A DNA stretch of 26,536 bases. It comes from a virus. The position numbers and the translations under genes were made by a program. The notes beneath the pieces are model-generated. The model was given only the letters and a program-made list of their open reading frames with translations, was not told the origin of the DNA and did no database searches. Where the stretch lies: positions 1 through 26,536 of the IMG/VR virus record IMGVR_UViG_3300048011_000240. One strand, written 5' to 3'. Below are positions 14,725 through 23,233 of the stretch, piece by piece (position 1 is the first letter of the stretch; every line of letters starts with the position of its first letter).

Positions 14725-16992
14725 ATGGAAACTGATGAAGCCATAAATTTTTTAGAAAACAATATCCAACAAACGGAGAGCGAAGAAGCGTCTTCAGTTA
14801 CAAAAGAACTAAAGGCTATAGTACAAGAGCAAAATTTTCTACCCCCTGACGTCGAAGTAAAAGAAGATAAAAGGGGTTTGCTAAAAAGAACGGCTGATTG
14901 GTTTAAAGGTGGCCAAAGAGATAGCACTATACCAACTATTGCAGAAATGGCTTTAGGAAACACTGCACAAAAACTAGCATTAGATGGAAAACAAGCCACA
15001 AGGCTCGCGGCACTTATTACCACCACAGTCAGCGATGAAAGACTTCGCAGAGGCATAAAAAATATTTTGCCTGACGCTAATTTTACCAACGATGAATTTG
15101 GAAATTTAGTTGTTATTTCGCCAGTAACAGGCAAGGGAACACCACAAAATTCACAATATGTAAGGTTTTACCCAAACCCTAAAGGACTAGATAAAACTGA
15201 TTTAATGCCATTAACTGGCGCACTTGGGGGCGGGGCTGTTTTAGCAGGCGGTGCGGCACTAATGGGTATCCCTGCGGGTGGTTATTTTGGGTCTGCGTTG
15301 TTAGGTATGGCTGAAGGAACTTTAGCTGAATTAATTAGTAGTAGATTAACCAGTAGCGTTTTTCAAATTTTTGATGTTCCACTTAGCGCATTTGGCGGGA
15401 TTTTGGGTAAAGCGGGAATGGACAAGGCGGCTAAAATTCTAGGTGGCATTGTTTCTAAGCTAAAATCAAAACCGTTTGAAGTAATAGACCAAACAACAGG
15501 CCAACTAAAAACATCAGTACAAGATAATTTAAGGGCAAATGGCATAGACCCTGATGGTGTAAGTGAAGCTTTAGCAAAAGAAATAAATGAAAAAGTTGGC
15601 CAATCAATAGACGCGCAGGCGGCGGCCTCAGTTACCGAAGCGGAAAGTCTGCCGATACCAGTTCCGTTGACTAAAGGGCAAGCATCAGGCAACCCAAGCG
15701 ACCAATTATTTGAAGATGCCATCACGAAAGGCACATATGGCACAACTAATAAAGATAAAATAGATGACATTATTACTAAACAAACTGACCGTATAAATGA
15801 AAATGTTGGTGCTATAGAAACTTCTTTGGGTGGCGGTGCGCCCAAACCTACTACAATAGAAGTTGGCGAAAATATTCAAGGAACCTTAAATAATATAAGG
15901 CGAACTGAAAAACAAAGGGCAACGCAACTTTTTACAGAAGCGGGTGAAAAAGGTTACGCATTTATACCAACAGAACACGCAGGGGAAGTAAGTGACATTT
16001 TAAGAAGAAGTGTTGATGGCTTTCCAAAAACAGAAATAGAGAATGTTTCTAAGTTAATTGATGAAATGGAAGAAATATTAAGTTCTGGTGGCGATGTTAC
16101 AAGTTTGTTTAATATTAGAAGGCAGTTAAACGGCTTTCAAAAAGGCTCACCCTCACAAGCGGCGGCAATAAAACTAAAAAATACACTAGACAACGTTTTG
16201 GACGGCTTAGTAGAGCAAAAATTACTTGACGGTAATCCTGAAGCTGTTACCGCGCAAATGAAAGCTATAGCTAATTATAAAGATTATGCCTCACGTTGGA
16301 AAGATAAGGGCATTTTGCGAACTTTAACAGAAGTTGAGCCAAATAGTGGAACTTTCCAACTTAAAAAAGACCCCGCCGAAATAGCTAACTTTTTATTTAA
16401 TTCATCAGGAACAAGATTAATTAAACAGCCTAAACTAAGAAACGATTTAAGAATATTAAAACAAAATTTGCCAGAAGATGTATGGAACCAAATACGCCAA
16501 GAAGCTTTTATGACTATTGTAAAACAGGCTAATTTACCACAAACAGGCACAGACCAAATAAAATTATCTGGCGTAAAAATGAGCAATTTTTTGTTTAAAA
16601 TGACGCAAGATAATCCAGAAGTTATGCGCGGGTTGTTTTCAGCAGATGAAATAAAACTTTTAAAACGTTTTGCCTCAGTAGCAAGGCGAGTTACAGACAC
16701 AACGAAAAACGTTTCTAATACAGCATACGCCGCGCAAGGTATTTTAGCCCAACTTTATAGAAGTTTAGATATGAGTAGAGTGGGTCGAGCAGTTAACCAG
16801 ATACCGTTAATAAATACTCTACAAAGGTTCGTAGCAGGGGAAGCAACTGAAGAAGCTAGCCCCATAATGTTTAGAAGGCCAAGCGCAGGCGCGGGGGCAG
16901 GCGGTTCTGTTGGAGGTTCTGAGCAACTTAACCCAATGCAAGAAGAATTAAATAGACTTACTGGCAACCGTACACCAAACGCATATTATTAA
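14725..16992 (+). CDS. large internal virion (ejection) protein
   Basis: A 755-residue, mostly helical protein. Near residues 163-200 it has a glycine/alanine-rich hydrophobic segment (LTGALGGGAVLAGGAALMGIPAGGYFG) that could insert in a membrane, followed by long helical regions with many Lys/Glu and a C-terminal glycine-rich tail (PSAGAGAGGSVGGSEQLNP). This layout suits podovirus proteins that leave the capsid and build a conduit across the envelope (P22 gp7/gp16/gp20 or T7 gp14-16 in role), though I see no close family motif. AAGGAAAAATAAA precedes the ATG. Location between the lysozyme-fold protein and the portal agrees with that role. Confidence 0.75.
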   Translation: METDEAINFLENNIQQTESEEASSVTKELKAIVQEQNFLPPDVEVKEDKRGLLKRTADWFKGGQRDSTIPTIAEMALGNTAQKLALDGKQATRLAALITTTVSDERLRRGIKNILPDANFTNDEFGNLVVISPVTGKGTPQNSQYVRFYPNPKGLDKTDLMPLTGALGGGAVLAGGAALMGIPAGGYFGSALLGMAEGTLAELISSRLTSSVFQIFDVPLSAFGGILGKAGMDKAAKILGGIVSKLKSKPFEVIDQTTGQLKTSVQDNLRANGIDPDGVSEALAKEINEKVGQSIDAQAAASVTEAESLPIPVPLTKGQASGNPSDQLFEDAITKGTYGTTNKDKIDDIITKQTDRINENVGAIETSLGGGAPKPTTIEVGENIQGTLNNIRRTEKQRATQLFTEAGEKGYAFIPTEHAGEVSDILRRSVDGFPKTEIENVSKLIDEMEEILSSGGDVTSLFNIRRQLNGFQKGSPSQAAAIKLKNTLDNVLDGLVEQKLLDGNPEAVTAQMKAIANYKDYASRWKDKGILRTLTEVEPNSGTFQLKKDPAEIANFLFNSSGTRLIKQPKLRNDLRILKQNLPEDVWNQIRQEAFMTIVKQANLPQTGTDQIKLSGVKMSNFLFKMTQDNPEVMRGLFSADEIKLLKRFASVARRVTDTTKNVSNTAYAAQGILAQLYRSLDMSRVGRAVNQIPLINTLQRFVAGEATEEASPIMFRRPSAGAGAGGSVGGSEQLNPMQEELNRLTGNRTPNAYY

Positions 16993-17003
16993 AAGGATAA
17001 GCC

Positions 17004-19148
17004 ATGAAAATCGAGGCAATGGATGACGAAACAGTTCAAGGCATTATACAAAAGGCCGTGGAAGATGCCGTTGATTTTATAGAAGCTGAAATAACTGAAC
17101 CTAGACTAAAATCACAACGTTATTACGATGGCGAAGTTGACATAGGATACGAAGACGGTCGCTCAAGAGTCGTAGCTACAAAATGCCGTGAAGTGGTAAA
17201 AAGTTTAAAACCATCTATCCAACGTGTTTTTCTAAGCACTGAAAACGTTGTAGAGTTTGTTCCCAGAATGCCAGAAGACGTTCAGGTTTGTGAGCAAATG
17301 ACCAAGTTTGCTAATTATAAATTTATGCAAAATAACGGTTATAGATTGCTCAACGATGTTTTTCAGGACGCGATGGTAAAGAAAACTGGCATAGCCAAAG
17401 TAATGTTTGAAGATATTGCAAAAACTGAAGTACACGAAGCGCACAACCTGACAGATGACGAGTTTGCTTATTTAACAGAACCCGACAATGTAACGGTTTT
17501 AGAGCATACAAAAAATTCTATAGGAACTTTAGATGAAGAAGGCATAGGCACTGAAACAATTATGCACGATGTAAAAATGAGCATCGAAATAACAAACGGT
17601 GATATTACTATAACTTCTATACCTCCAGAAGAATTTTTTGTAGATAGAAACGCTCGCAGTATTGATGACTTTTTTGTGATTGGCCACAGAACAGATATGA
17701 CTATTGGCGATTTGCTTGCAATGGATTTTGACCATGAAGAAGTTCATAACTTGCAAGGCAATATGTCAACGTTTGAAGCTGAAAGCGAGTTTGAACGTAG
17801 AAATTACGCTGTTGACGAGGACGATGATGAAAGTGCCGACCCAACAAGTAGAAAAGTCGTTGTAACAGAAGCTTACATGAAAATAGATAAAGAAGGCACT
17901 GGAAAGCCTTTAATGTATCGTTTTATTCTAGGCGGTTCTAGTTACAAAGTTCTTTCGTGTGAATTAGCAGATGAAGTGCCGTTTGCAATATTTGAAGTTG
18001 ACCCCGAACCTCACGCCTTTTTCGGTAGCAGTTTGGTTGACTTAGTTATGGACGACCAAGATGCGGCAACTTCCATGCTTCGTGGCGTTTTAGATAACGT
18101 TGCGTTGACTAACAATCCTGGTCTCGAAATAGTAGATGGCCAAGTTTCAGTTGATGATTTGCTTAACAACGAAATAGGAAGAATAGTGCGAGTAAAGCAA
18201 GCGGGTTCTATTCGTGAGCAAGTTGTTCCTTTTACGGCGGGTTCAACCCTTCCCGCCCTACAATATTTTGACCAATTAGTTGACAATAAAACAGGTATAA
18301 GCAAAGCCTCACAAGGCTTAAACGCTGATGTGTTGCAGTCAGCAAGTGCAACAGCAATAGCGGCAACAATGCAAGGGGCGGCAGGCCAAGCAGAAGTAAT
18401 AGCGCGAAATTTAGCAGAAGGCGGTATGCGAAGATTATTTAAACTTATAGCGCACTGCATAATAAATAACGCAGATAAAGAAGAAATAATAAGATTAAAT
18501 AATGAATTTGTTGAAGTAGACCCACGCAGTTGGAACGCTGACGCTGATATGATTGTAAACGTTGGCATAGGAACAGGTCAGCAAGCCGAAAAATCAGCAG
18601 TGTTGCGCGAAACTTTGCAAATGCAAATGTCAGTTTGGCAACAGTACGGAGCGCAAAATGGCTTAGTAACCATGACAAACGTTCGAAATACTTTGGCTGA
18701 TTTATTAGGTTCAGTAGGTTTAAGAAACACAGACCGTTACTATTTACCAGTAACTTTTGAAAAAGAACAAGAATTAATAATGGCAAAACAAGAAGAAGCT
18801 CAAATGCAACAGCAAATGATGCAACAAGGGCAACAGCAAACAGACCCGAACCAAGCATTTATGGCAACTGAGCAAATGAAAGCACAGACAAGGGCGCAAG
18901 TAGATATGGCCAAATTGCAACTTGACGCGCAGAAAGCGGCTAGTGATGATAAATTTAGAATGCACGAATTAGCTATGAAAGACGATTTACAGCGTGATGA
19001 AATGGTGCAAGAATTAGCGGTTAAGGTTGCGGAAATATTAGGTAAATATGAAACTGCGGTTGACACAACGGCAATAAAAGCCGAACAAGATAAAGTAAGA
19101 CCGCATAATAAAGAAATGATGAATGGATTACAAGAAAAGAGCTATTAG
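17004..19148 (+). CDS. portal protein
   Basis: A 714-residue P22/SU10-type portal. Supporting features: an N-terminal RYYDGEVDIGYEDGRSRVVATKCREVVKSLKPSIQRVF (residues 39-76), the usual portal opening; LLNDVFQDAMVKKTGIAKVMFED; TITSIPPEEFFVDRNARSIDDFFVIGHR; PFAIFEVDPEPHAFFGSSLVDLVMDDQDAATSMLRGVLDNVALTNNP, the most conserved wing/stem region; and a Gln-rich C-terminal coiled coil (AQMQQQMMQQGQQQ onward) like the barrel of P22-type portals. It forms the dodecamer through which TerL pumps DNA and to which the adaptor binds. AAAAGGATAAGCC is the ribosome site. It overlaps the next gene by 26 bases. Confidence 0.93.
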   Translation: MKIEAMDDETVQGIIQKAVEDAVDFIEAEITEPRLKSQRYYDGEVDIGYEDGRSRVVATKCREVVKSLKPSIQRVFLSTENVVEFVPRMPEDVQVCEQMTKFANYKFMQNNGYRLLNDVFQDAMVKKTGIAKVMFEDIAKTEVHEAHNLTDDEFAYLTEPDNVTVLEHTKNSIGTLDEEGIGTETIMHDVKMSIEITNGDITITSIPPEEFFVDRNARSIDDFFVIGHRTDMTIGDLLAMDFDHEEVHNLQGNMSTFEAESEFERRNYAVDEDDDESADPTSRKVVVTEAYMKIDKEGTGKPLMYRFILGGSSYKVLSCELADEVPFAIFEVDPEPHAFFGSSLVDLVMDDQDAATSMLRGVLDNVALTNNPGLEIVDGQVSVDDLLNNEIGRIVRVKQAGSIREQVVPFTAGSTLPALQYFDQLVDNKTGISKASQGLNADVLQSASATAIAATMQGAAGQAEVIARNLAEGGMRRLFKLIAHCIINNADKEEIIRLNNEFVEVDPRSWNADADMIVNVGIGTGQQAEKSAVLRETLQMQMSVWQQYGAQNGLVTMTNVRNTLADLLGSVGLRNTDRYYLPVTFEKEQELIMAKQEEAQMQQQMMQQGQQQTDPNQAFMATEQMKAQTRAQVDMAKLQLDAQKAASDDKFRMHELAMKDDLQRDEMVQELAVKVAEILGKYETAVDTTAIKAEQDKVRPHNKEMMNGLQEKSY

Positions 19149-19371
19149 AGCCAGAAATTTATTAAATAACGAAGAATTTCAAGGCATTATAAAAGATTTG
19201 CGAGAAGACCAATTACGGTTAATCGCGAATACGAGCGCGTCAGAGGTGGAAAAACGTGAGGATGCTCACGCCATTTATCGGGCGTTAAATGAAATTGAGT
19301 TTTTATTAAGGGCTGATGTAGATGCTGAAAAACTCATAGAACGAAAGGCAAGGGACGCTCATGAGCACTGA
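19123..19371 (+). CDS. small conserved protein between portal and scaffold
   Basis: An 82-residue helical protein (MDYKKRAIRARNLLNNEEFQGIIKDLREDQLRLIANTSASEVEKREDAHAIYRALNEIEFLLRADV). Small proteins with this NNE-F---------- and REDAH-IY-AL--IE-L pattern are often encoded between portal and scaffold genes in podoviruses; I know of no assigned function. It overlaps the portal gene by 26 bases and the scaffold gene by 11, so all three are translationally linked. Close coupling to the portal and scaffold suggests a role in prohead assembly. Confidence 0.78.
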   Translation: MDYKKRAIRARNLLNNEEFQGIIKDLREDQLRLIANTSASEVEKREDAHAIYRALNEIEFLLRADVDAEKLIERKARDAHEH

Positions 19372-20362
19372 ACCTAACAGTGGCAGTATAAATGATATTG
19401 CAAATTTAATATCAGAGCCACCGCAAAAATTAGAAGATAATCTAAACGAAGTTGCTGAAGCTGTTATTGAGGAACCTCAGGACACTGAGACTGAAGAAAC
19501 GGTTGAAGTAGCCGAAAGTGAAGATGTCGCTGACCACGATAGCGATGATGAAGAACAAATCGTGGATGAGGATATGCTAAATGACGACGAAGCCGTTCCC
19601 TTTGAACTTTCTGATGATATGGAGCTAGAGTATAAAAGCGATGGCGAAATTAAGAAGGCAACCATTGGGGAGCTAAAGCGAAGTGCCGCAGGACAAGATT
19701 ATATCCAAAAGGGTATGGAAGATAATGCAAAAGTTAAAAAACAACTTGAGCAAACTACCCAATCATTGCAGGAAGACCGTCAAAAACTTAATGCAATATT
19801 ACAAGCGTACGAAAATGGTGACGCTCCAAGACCACCAATAAAACCAACCAAGGAGCTACAAGATAGTGACCCTATAGGTTATTTGGAGGCTATGGAGCAA
19901 TATCGGCAAGACGTTGAGCAATTTGGTAAGTTTAAGGCAGAAGCCGAAGAACAAGCTAAAGCTAATGAACGTGTAATGTATGAACAAGACCAACGATATG
20001 CGGCAGAACAAGCTGAAATATTGAAAAAGGAAATGCCAGAGTTAAATGACCCTGAAAAAAGTAAAAAGCTTTTGGAAGACATTCAAACTGTTGCTGTTGA
20101 TTATTATCAAGTTCCTATCGAGATATTAGGCAATCTAAAACATACTTGGGAATTTAAAATTGTTCGTGATGCTGTTGCCTACCGCAAACTACAAACTTCT
20201 AAAACTAAGGTTGTAGAAAAAACCAAAGGCGCAAGGCCAATGGTAAAAGCGGGAGCAAAAAGAACTGCAAGTGGTACGAAAGTGATAAAGCAGAAAGAAG
20301 CGCGGTCAAGAATGCAAAAATCTGGGTCACTAGACGATGTGACTAATTATCTCTTGTCTTAA
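19361..20362 (+). CDS. capsid scaffolding protein
   Basis: A 333-residue protein directly upstream of the major capsid gene. The first ~90 residues are extremely acidic (for example DHDSDDEEQIVDEDMLNDDE), then LEYKSDGEIKKATIGELKRSAAGQDYIQKGME, a motif common in phage scaffolds, then a long coiled coil (VKKQLEQTTQSLQEDRQKLNAILQAY and later EQAKANERVMYEQDQRYAAEQAEILKKEMPEL) and a basic C-terminal end (VKAGAKRTASGTKVIKQKEARSRMQK). A basic C-terminus is how scaffolds grip coat protein. It would direct coat assembly and leave or be degraded before packaging. No protease motif is visible. Confidence 0.87.
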   Translation: MSTEPNSGSINDIANLISEPPQKLEDNLNEVAEAVIEEPQDTETEETVEVAESEDVADHDSDDEEQIVDEDMLNDDEAVPFELSDDMELEYKSDGEIKKATIGELKRSAAGQDYIQKGMEDNAKVKKQLEQTTQSLQEDRQKLNAILQAYENGDAPRPPIKPTKELQDSDPIGYLEAMEQYRQDVEQFGKFKAEAEEQAKANERVMYEQDQRYAAEQAEILKKEMPELNDPEKSKKLLEDIQTVAVDYYQVPIEILGNLKHTWEFKIVRDAVAYRKLQTSKTKVVEKTKGARPMVKAGAKRTASGTKVIKQKEARSRMQKSGSLDDVTNYLLS

Positions 20363-20377
20363 AGAAAGGACTATATC

Positions 20378-21370
20378 ATGGCCGTTACAGCCAATACAAA
20401 CGAAACATACGATGTTTCGACAATTAGGGAAGACCTATCCGAAGCGATGGCTTCTATTACCCCAACAGAGACTTTACTTATGTCCTCTATTGGAACACGC
20501 AACGTTGACAACACTTACTTTGAGTGGAGTGAAGTCGACCTAGCCGCAACTGGAGCGAACCGCCAAATTGAGGGTGACGTTGGACTATCCAATACTGCCC
20601 CGACTAACGCTGTTCGAAAGGGAGCGTATACTCAAATCAGTGCTAAAGTCGTGGAGGTCTCCTCAACGAACCAAGCAGTGAACGGAGTGGCGAATGCTCA
20701 GACAGTTGCAAAGCAAGTGGCTTATAAATTATCCGAATTAAAGAGGGATATGGAGGCCATGCTCTTGGCGAATGTAAATTCGGCGGGAGGAGCGTCTGGT
20801 ACTGCTAGACAGACTGCGGGTTTGCCTGCTTACCTAACTTCTAACGTTTCTCGTGGTGGTTCTGGTGCTAATGGTACAACCTCAGGTTCAGGCGAAAGCG
20901 GTTTTGTAAATGCGGCGGCAACGGACGGAACATTGCGTCCGATTACTGAAGCACTTCTGAAAACTGTTATTGCTAGTTGTTGGAACTCTGGTGCTACACC
21001 AAAAATTGTTATGTGTGGTTCAGCGCAAAAGCAAAAAATCTCAACCTTTACTGGCAACGCTACACGCTACAAAGAAGCGGAAGACAGCAAGCTAAATGCG
21101 GCTATTGACGTCTATATTTCCGACTTTGGAGAGGTGCAAATCGTGCCAAATCGCCATATGCGAGTTCGAACAGTCTCAAGTGTAGATTATACACCTGACG
21201 TTCTTGTTATAGACCCATCATATGCTGAGGTTGCTTACTTGCAAACTGCGAAGCAAGAACCACTAGCGAAAACTGGTTTGTCTGAGCGTAGACTAATTTC
21301 TTGTGAGTATGGCTTACAAGTTACTTCGCAAAAGGCACACGGTATTGTAGCGGACATTAACGCATCATAA
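20378..21370 (+). CDS. major capsid protein (SU10-like)
   Basis: A 330-residue coat protein of the SU10-like family (HK97 fold, the group long listed as DUF5309). Matching parts: the N-terminal DVSTIREDLSEAMASITPTETLLMSSIGTRNVDNTYFEWSEVDL, then KVVEVSSTNQAVNGVANAQTVAKQVAYKLSELKRDMEAMLLANV, a spine-helix-like block, PKIVMCGSAQKQKISTFTGNATRY, and the C-terminal DVYISDFGEVQIVPNRHM followed by VLVIDPSYAEVAYLQ and a late LISCEYGLQVTSQKAHGIVADI. AAAGGA stands before the ATG. The gene is followed by a strong stem-loop. With scaffold and portal upstream, this is the prohead module. Confidence 0.93.
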   Translation: MAVTANTNETYDVSTIREDLSEAMASITPTETLLMSSIGTRNVDNTYFEWSEVDLAATGANRQIEGDVGLSNTAPTNAVRKGAYTQISAKVVEVSSTNQAVNGVANAQTVAKQVAYKLSELKRDMEAMLLANVNSAGGASGTARQTAGLPAYLTSNVSRGGSGANGTTSGSGESGFVNAAATDGTLRPITEALLKTVIASCWNSGATPKIVMCGSAQKQKISTFTGNATRYKEAEDSKLNAAIDVYISDFGEVQIVPNRHMRVRTVSSVDYTPDVLVIDPSYAEVAYLQTAKQEPLAKTGLSERRLISCEYGLQVTSQKAHGIVADINAS

Positions 21371-21377
21371 AAATAGG

Positions 21378-21395
21378 TGGGGCAGAAATGCCCCA
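21378..21395 (+). terminator. stable hairpin after the capsid gene (no U-tract)
   Basis: TGGGGCA-GAAA-TGCCCCA: a perfect 7-base-pair stem closed by a GNRA-type GAAA tetraloop, eight bases after the capsid stop codon. It is followed by TCACTACGGAGG and not by a T run, so it is not a standard intrinsic terminator. It may stabilise the capsid mRNA 3' end or reduce read-through. Confidence 0.55.
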
Positions 21396-21412
21396 TCACT
21401 ACGGAGGACATT

Positions 21413-21670
21413 ATGAAAGTTAAAATTACAACTGACAGGCGACCTTTTGTGAACGGTGTTGCTACTAATAAAGGCGAAGAAATAGAAGTTGATTCTGAAG
21501 AAGGTGCTATTTTATTGCAAGCAGGATTTGCATTAGAGTTAGGAGCTACTAAGCCAAAACGAGCAAGAACGGCAACTGGCAAATTAAAAGCAGATGACCC
21601 TTCAACTCCAGATGTGAATGAGGCTTGGGAAGGCGGCAAAGCTCCCAAAAAAAAGAAAGGTAAAAAATAA
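21413..21670 (+). CDS. small post-capsid protein
   Basis: An 85-residue protein: an N-terminal beta-like half (MKVKITTDRRPFVNGVATNKGEEIEVDSEEGAILLQAGFALELG) and a disordered basic tail ending APKKKKGKK. The start at 21413 is chosen because CGGAGG lies just upstream; an in-frame GTG at 21377 would place the coding start on the hairpin. Short proteins with a G--I-V---EA--L---G-A sequence often follow capsid genes and act in capsid or connector assembly in other phages, but I do not recognise the exact family. Its stop overlaps the next ATG (TAATG). Confidence 0.75.
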   Translation: MKVKITTDRRPFVNGVATNKGEEIEVDSEEGAILLQAGFALELGATKPKRARTATGKLKADDPSTPDVNEAWEGGKAPKKKKGKK

Positions 21671-21822
21671 TGACTATTGGAAACATACCTAAAGAAGAAT
21701 ATCTAGAAATGCTGAAAAAAATGTTAAAGATGCAAACTGGCGGTGCGGCGGCATTAGCTATAAAAAAAGAAATGGAATCACTGGGATATAAAGGAAAATT
21801 TAACTGGGATAAAGAAAAATGA
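21670..21822 (+). CDS. 50-residue hypothetical protein
   Basis: Reads MTIGNIPKEEYLEMLKKMLK, then MQTGGAAALAIKKEMESLGYKG and KFNWDKEK. It is a compact helix-turn-helix-sized helical protein with no recognised motif. Support for it being real: TAATG overlap with the gene before and ATGA overlap with the gene after, filling a 150-base gap exactly. Amphipathic helix spacing of Leu/Met/Ile is regular. Function unknown. Confidence 0.72.
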   Translation: MTIGNIPKEEYLEMLKKMLKMQTGGAAALAIKKEMESLGYKGKFNWDKEK

Positions 21823-22094
21823 GCGTACAAACAAAATATTTTGACGAAGACGGTAAAATTGTAATTAACCGCAGTCAGGATATTCAGCGCATTTTAGATT
21901 TTAATAAAGAGCGCAACATAGATGGCCACAACCGTAAATCTGATATGCGGCTTGCAGGGTCTATTCCATTTGTAGTTATAGAAATGTGGATGAAAGAATG
22001 TGGCGCAAAATTAGGTAGTCCAGAGCTAAATCAGTACATTAAGAAAAAATTAATGTCGGGTGAATTTAGCAAGTTGGTAGCTAATGGGTATTAA
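21819..22094 (+). CDS. conserved small phage protein
   Basis: A 91-residue protein with the pattern DIQRILDFNKERNIDGHNRKSDMRLAGSIPFVVIEMWMKECG--LGSPELNQYIKKKLMSGEFSKL. Proteins with this DI--IL--NK--RN----K--MR-A-SIP--V-E-W pattern are found near capsid and tail genes in many T7-like and marine podoviruses. Their function is not known to me. The C-terminal KKKL---EF-KL may contact nucleic acid or a partner. It overlaps the 50-residue gene by four bases and the following membrane-protein gene by one. Confidence 0.8.
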   Translation: MSVQTKYFDEDGKIVINRSQDIQRILDFNKERNIDGHNRKSDMRLAGSIPFVVIEMWMKECGAKLGSPELNQYIKKKLMSGEFSKLVANGY

Positions 22095-22489
22095 TGAGTG
22101 ATAAACTACCAAAAGTCAGCATTGCTGTTGTGGGGGTTGTTATCGCCCAGATTGGTGGATTTATTTGGTGGACGGCACAGCAAGCAAGCACAATATCTAA
22201 CTTAGAAGAAACAGTGAATATTTTAACTGTTGAAAATAACGCTACTGATAAAACTAATCTCATTAGAGATGTGCAACGTAATACTGATAACTTGCAAGAA
22301 ATTATTGATATTTTGTCGGAAGTTTACGAAGAAATTGAAGACGGTGATAATGAAATTTGGACTGATATAGATATGATTAATGAAGACATGGGCGGCATGG
22401 CTAGTCACATGATGGAAATAATTAAGCTCCAATCTCGTATTGCTATATTAGAAAAGACAGTTGAGTTTAGCCGCAACGATGGGATGTAA
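22094..22489 (+). CDS. single-pass membrane protein with coiled coil (lysis region)
   Basis: A 131-residue protein with an N-terminal hydrophobic helix (residues ~8-28, VSIAVVGVVIAQIGGFIWWTA) followed by a long acidic helical region with heptad-like spacing (ISNLEETVNILTVENN, NLQEIIDILSEVYEEIEDG) and a C-terminal SRIAILEKTVEF. The layout resembles an inner-membrane anchored spanin or an accessory holin-type protein. It lacks a lipobox. It is the first of five consecutive genes with hydrophobic segments that lead to the endolysin, so a lysis role is reasonable but inferred. It overlaps the previous stop by one base. Confidence 0.75.
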   Translation: MSDKLPKVSIAVVGVVIAQIGGFIWWTAQQASTISNLEETVNILTVENNATDKTNLIRDVQRNTDNLQEIIDILSEVYEEIEDGDNEIWTDIDMINEDMGGMASHMMEIIKLQSRIAILEKTVEFSRNDGM

Positions 22490-22491
22490 TT

Positions 22492-22947
22492 ATGGACCCG
22501 ATTACGATTCTCGCAGGCATAAAAACTGGTCTCGCGGCAGGAAAAACCGTTGCAGGACTTAGTAAGCAAATCGGGCAATTCTTTGACGCAACTGACCAAG
22601 CTAAGAAAACGTTACAGAAAAAAGGTGTATCAAGCAAAAGTGCAAATGCTACGGCGTTGGATAGATGGGCGAAACTCCGACAGGCGGCTGAGGCAGAAGA
22701 AGAGCTTAAAGAGTGGATTACCCAAACCTACGGACGGTCAAAATACTTAGAACTTTTGAAAATTCGCAGAGAGGTATTAGCCGAAAAACGCGAGGCAGAA
22801 GCTAGGGCGAGGCGTGAGGCACAAGAAAGGGCAGACTTAGCACTTACTGCGGTTTCTATCATTTTGCTACTCACGGCGGCTCTGGTCGGCTCTACGGCCT
22901 ATTTGCATCATATGGGTTGGCTCGATATTCGGGATTATTTGCCGTGA
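22492..22947 (+). CDS. tail-anchored membrane protein of lysis region
   Basis: A 151-residue protein with the frequent phage pattern MDPITILAGIKTGLAAGKTVAGLSKQIGQFFDATDQA, then a charged helical middle (AEAEEELKEWITQTYGRSKYLELLKIRREVLAEKREAEARARRE), and a single hydrophobic helix at residues ~116-138 (LALTAVSIILLLTAALVGSTAYL). The C-terminus is short. Related proteins occur near lysis genes of marine phages and have no firm function. Topology suggests a cytoplasmic coiled coil with a C-terminal anchor, as in some spanin or holin partners. The stop overlaps the next gene's GTG start by four bases. Confidence 0.78.
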   Translation: MDPITILAGIKTGLAAGKTVAGLSKQIGQFFDATDQAKKTLQKKGVSSKSANATALDRWAKLRQAAEAEEELKEWITQTYGRSKYLELLKIRREVLAEKREAEARARREAQERADLALTAVSIILLLTAALVGSTAYLHHMGWLDIRDYLP

Positions 22948-23114
22948 TTTATGTTTTAGTATTCTTGCATTTTATAAATACTGATAATTTAAAATTTTAT
23001 CAGATAGCTACATTTTCGGATAAAGAAGAATGCCTAAAACAAGCGGAGAAAGCAAAAATATTAGTAACTCACAATTCCATGAAAGTTTCGTGCTTGGAGA
23101 TTACGACCCAATAG
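22944..23114 (+). CDS. small exported or membrane-anchored Cys protein
   Basis: A 56-residue protein whose likely start is GTG at 22944, on a GTGA overlap with the preceding stop; an in-frame TTG at 22917 lies inside the previous gene and is less likely. The N-terminus is hydrophobic (MIYVLVFLHFI, residues 1-11), then KFYQIATFSDKEECLKQAEKAK with Cys30 and a later VSCLEI with Cys50. A short hydrophobic start and two Cys suggest export and a disulfide. This pattern recurs in tiny proteins of marine phage lysis regions. There is no lipobox in the usual place. Function unknown. Confidence 0.62.
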   Translation: MIYVLVFLHFINTDNLKFYQIATFSDKEECLKQAEKAKILVTHNSMKVSCLEITTQ

Positions 23115-23233
23115 TAATAGAACATGGCAAAAAATGGGCGGCATACGATAAAAATGGACGTTTAATAATTTTAGGATATAATAGGCGCATATGTCAGGAG
23201 TACGCAAATGACAGAGTTCGACAAGCTAGATAA
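23090..23233 (+). CDS. small hypothetical protein
   Basis: From GTG 23090 this gives a 47-residue protein with IEHGKKWAAYDKNGRLIILG followed by YNRRICQEYANDRVRQAR. KWAAYDKNGRLIILG-----C-EYA resembles many short phage proteins. An ATG at 23030 in the same frame would give 67 residues but overlap the previous gene by 85 bases, and the added part has no recognisable character, so the GTG is preferred. Neither start has a strong ribosome site. The end overlaps the EF-hand gene by 26 bases. Confidence 0.55.
   Translation: MLGDYDPIVIEHGKKWAAYDKNGRLIILGYNRRICQEYANDRVRQAR

Noticed and set aside
13615-15845. Long minus-strand open frames (for example 13615-14046, 14646-15134, 15363-15845)
   Set aside because: They are mirror frames of well-supported plus-strand virion genes, with no ribosome sites and unlikely Ser/Leu/Cys-rich products.
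21377-21412. GTG start for the post-capsid gene
   Set aside because: It falls on the hairpin after the capsid gene, while CGGAGG precedes the ATG at 21413.
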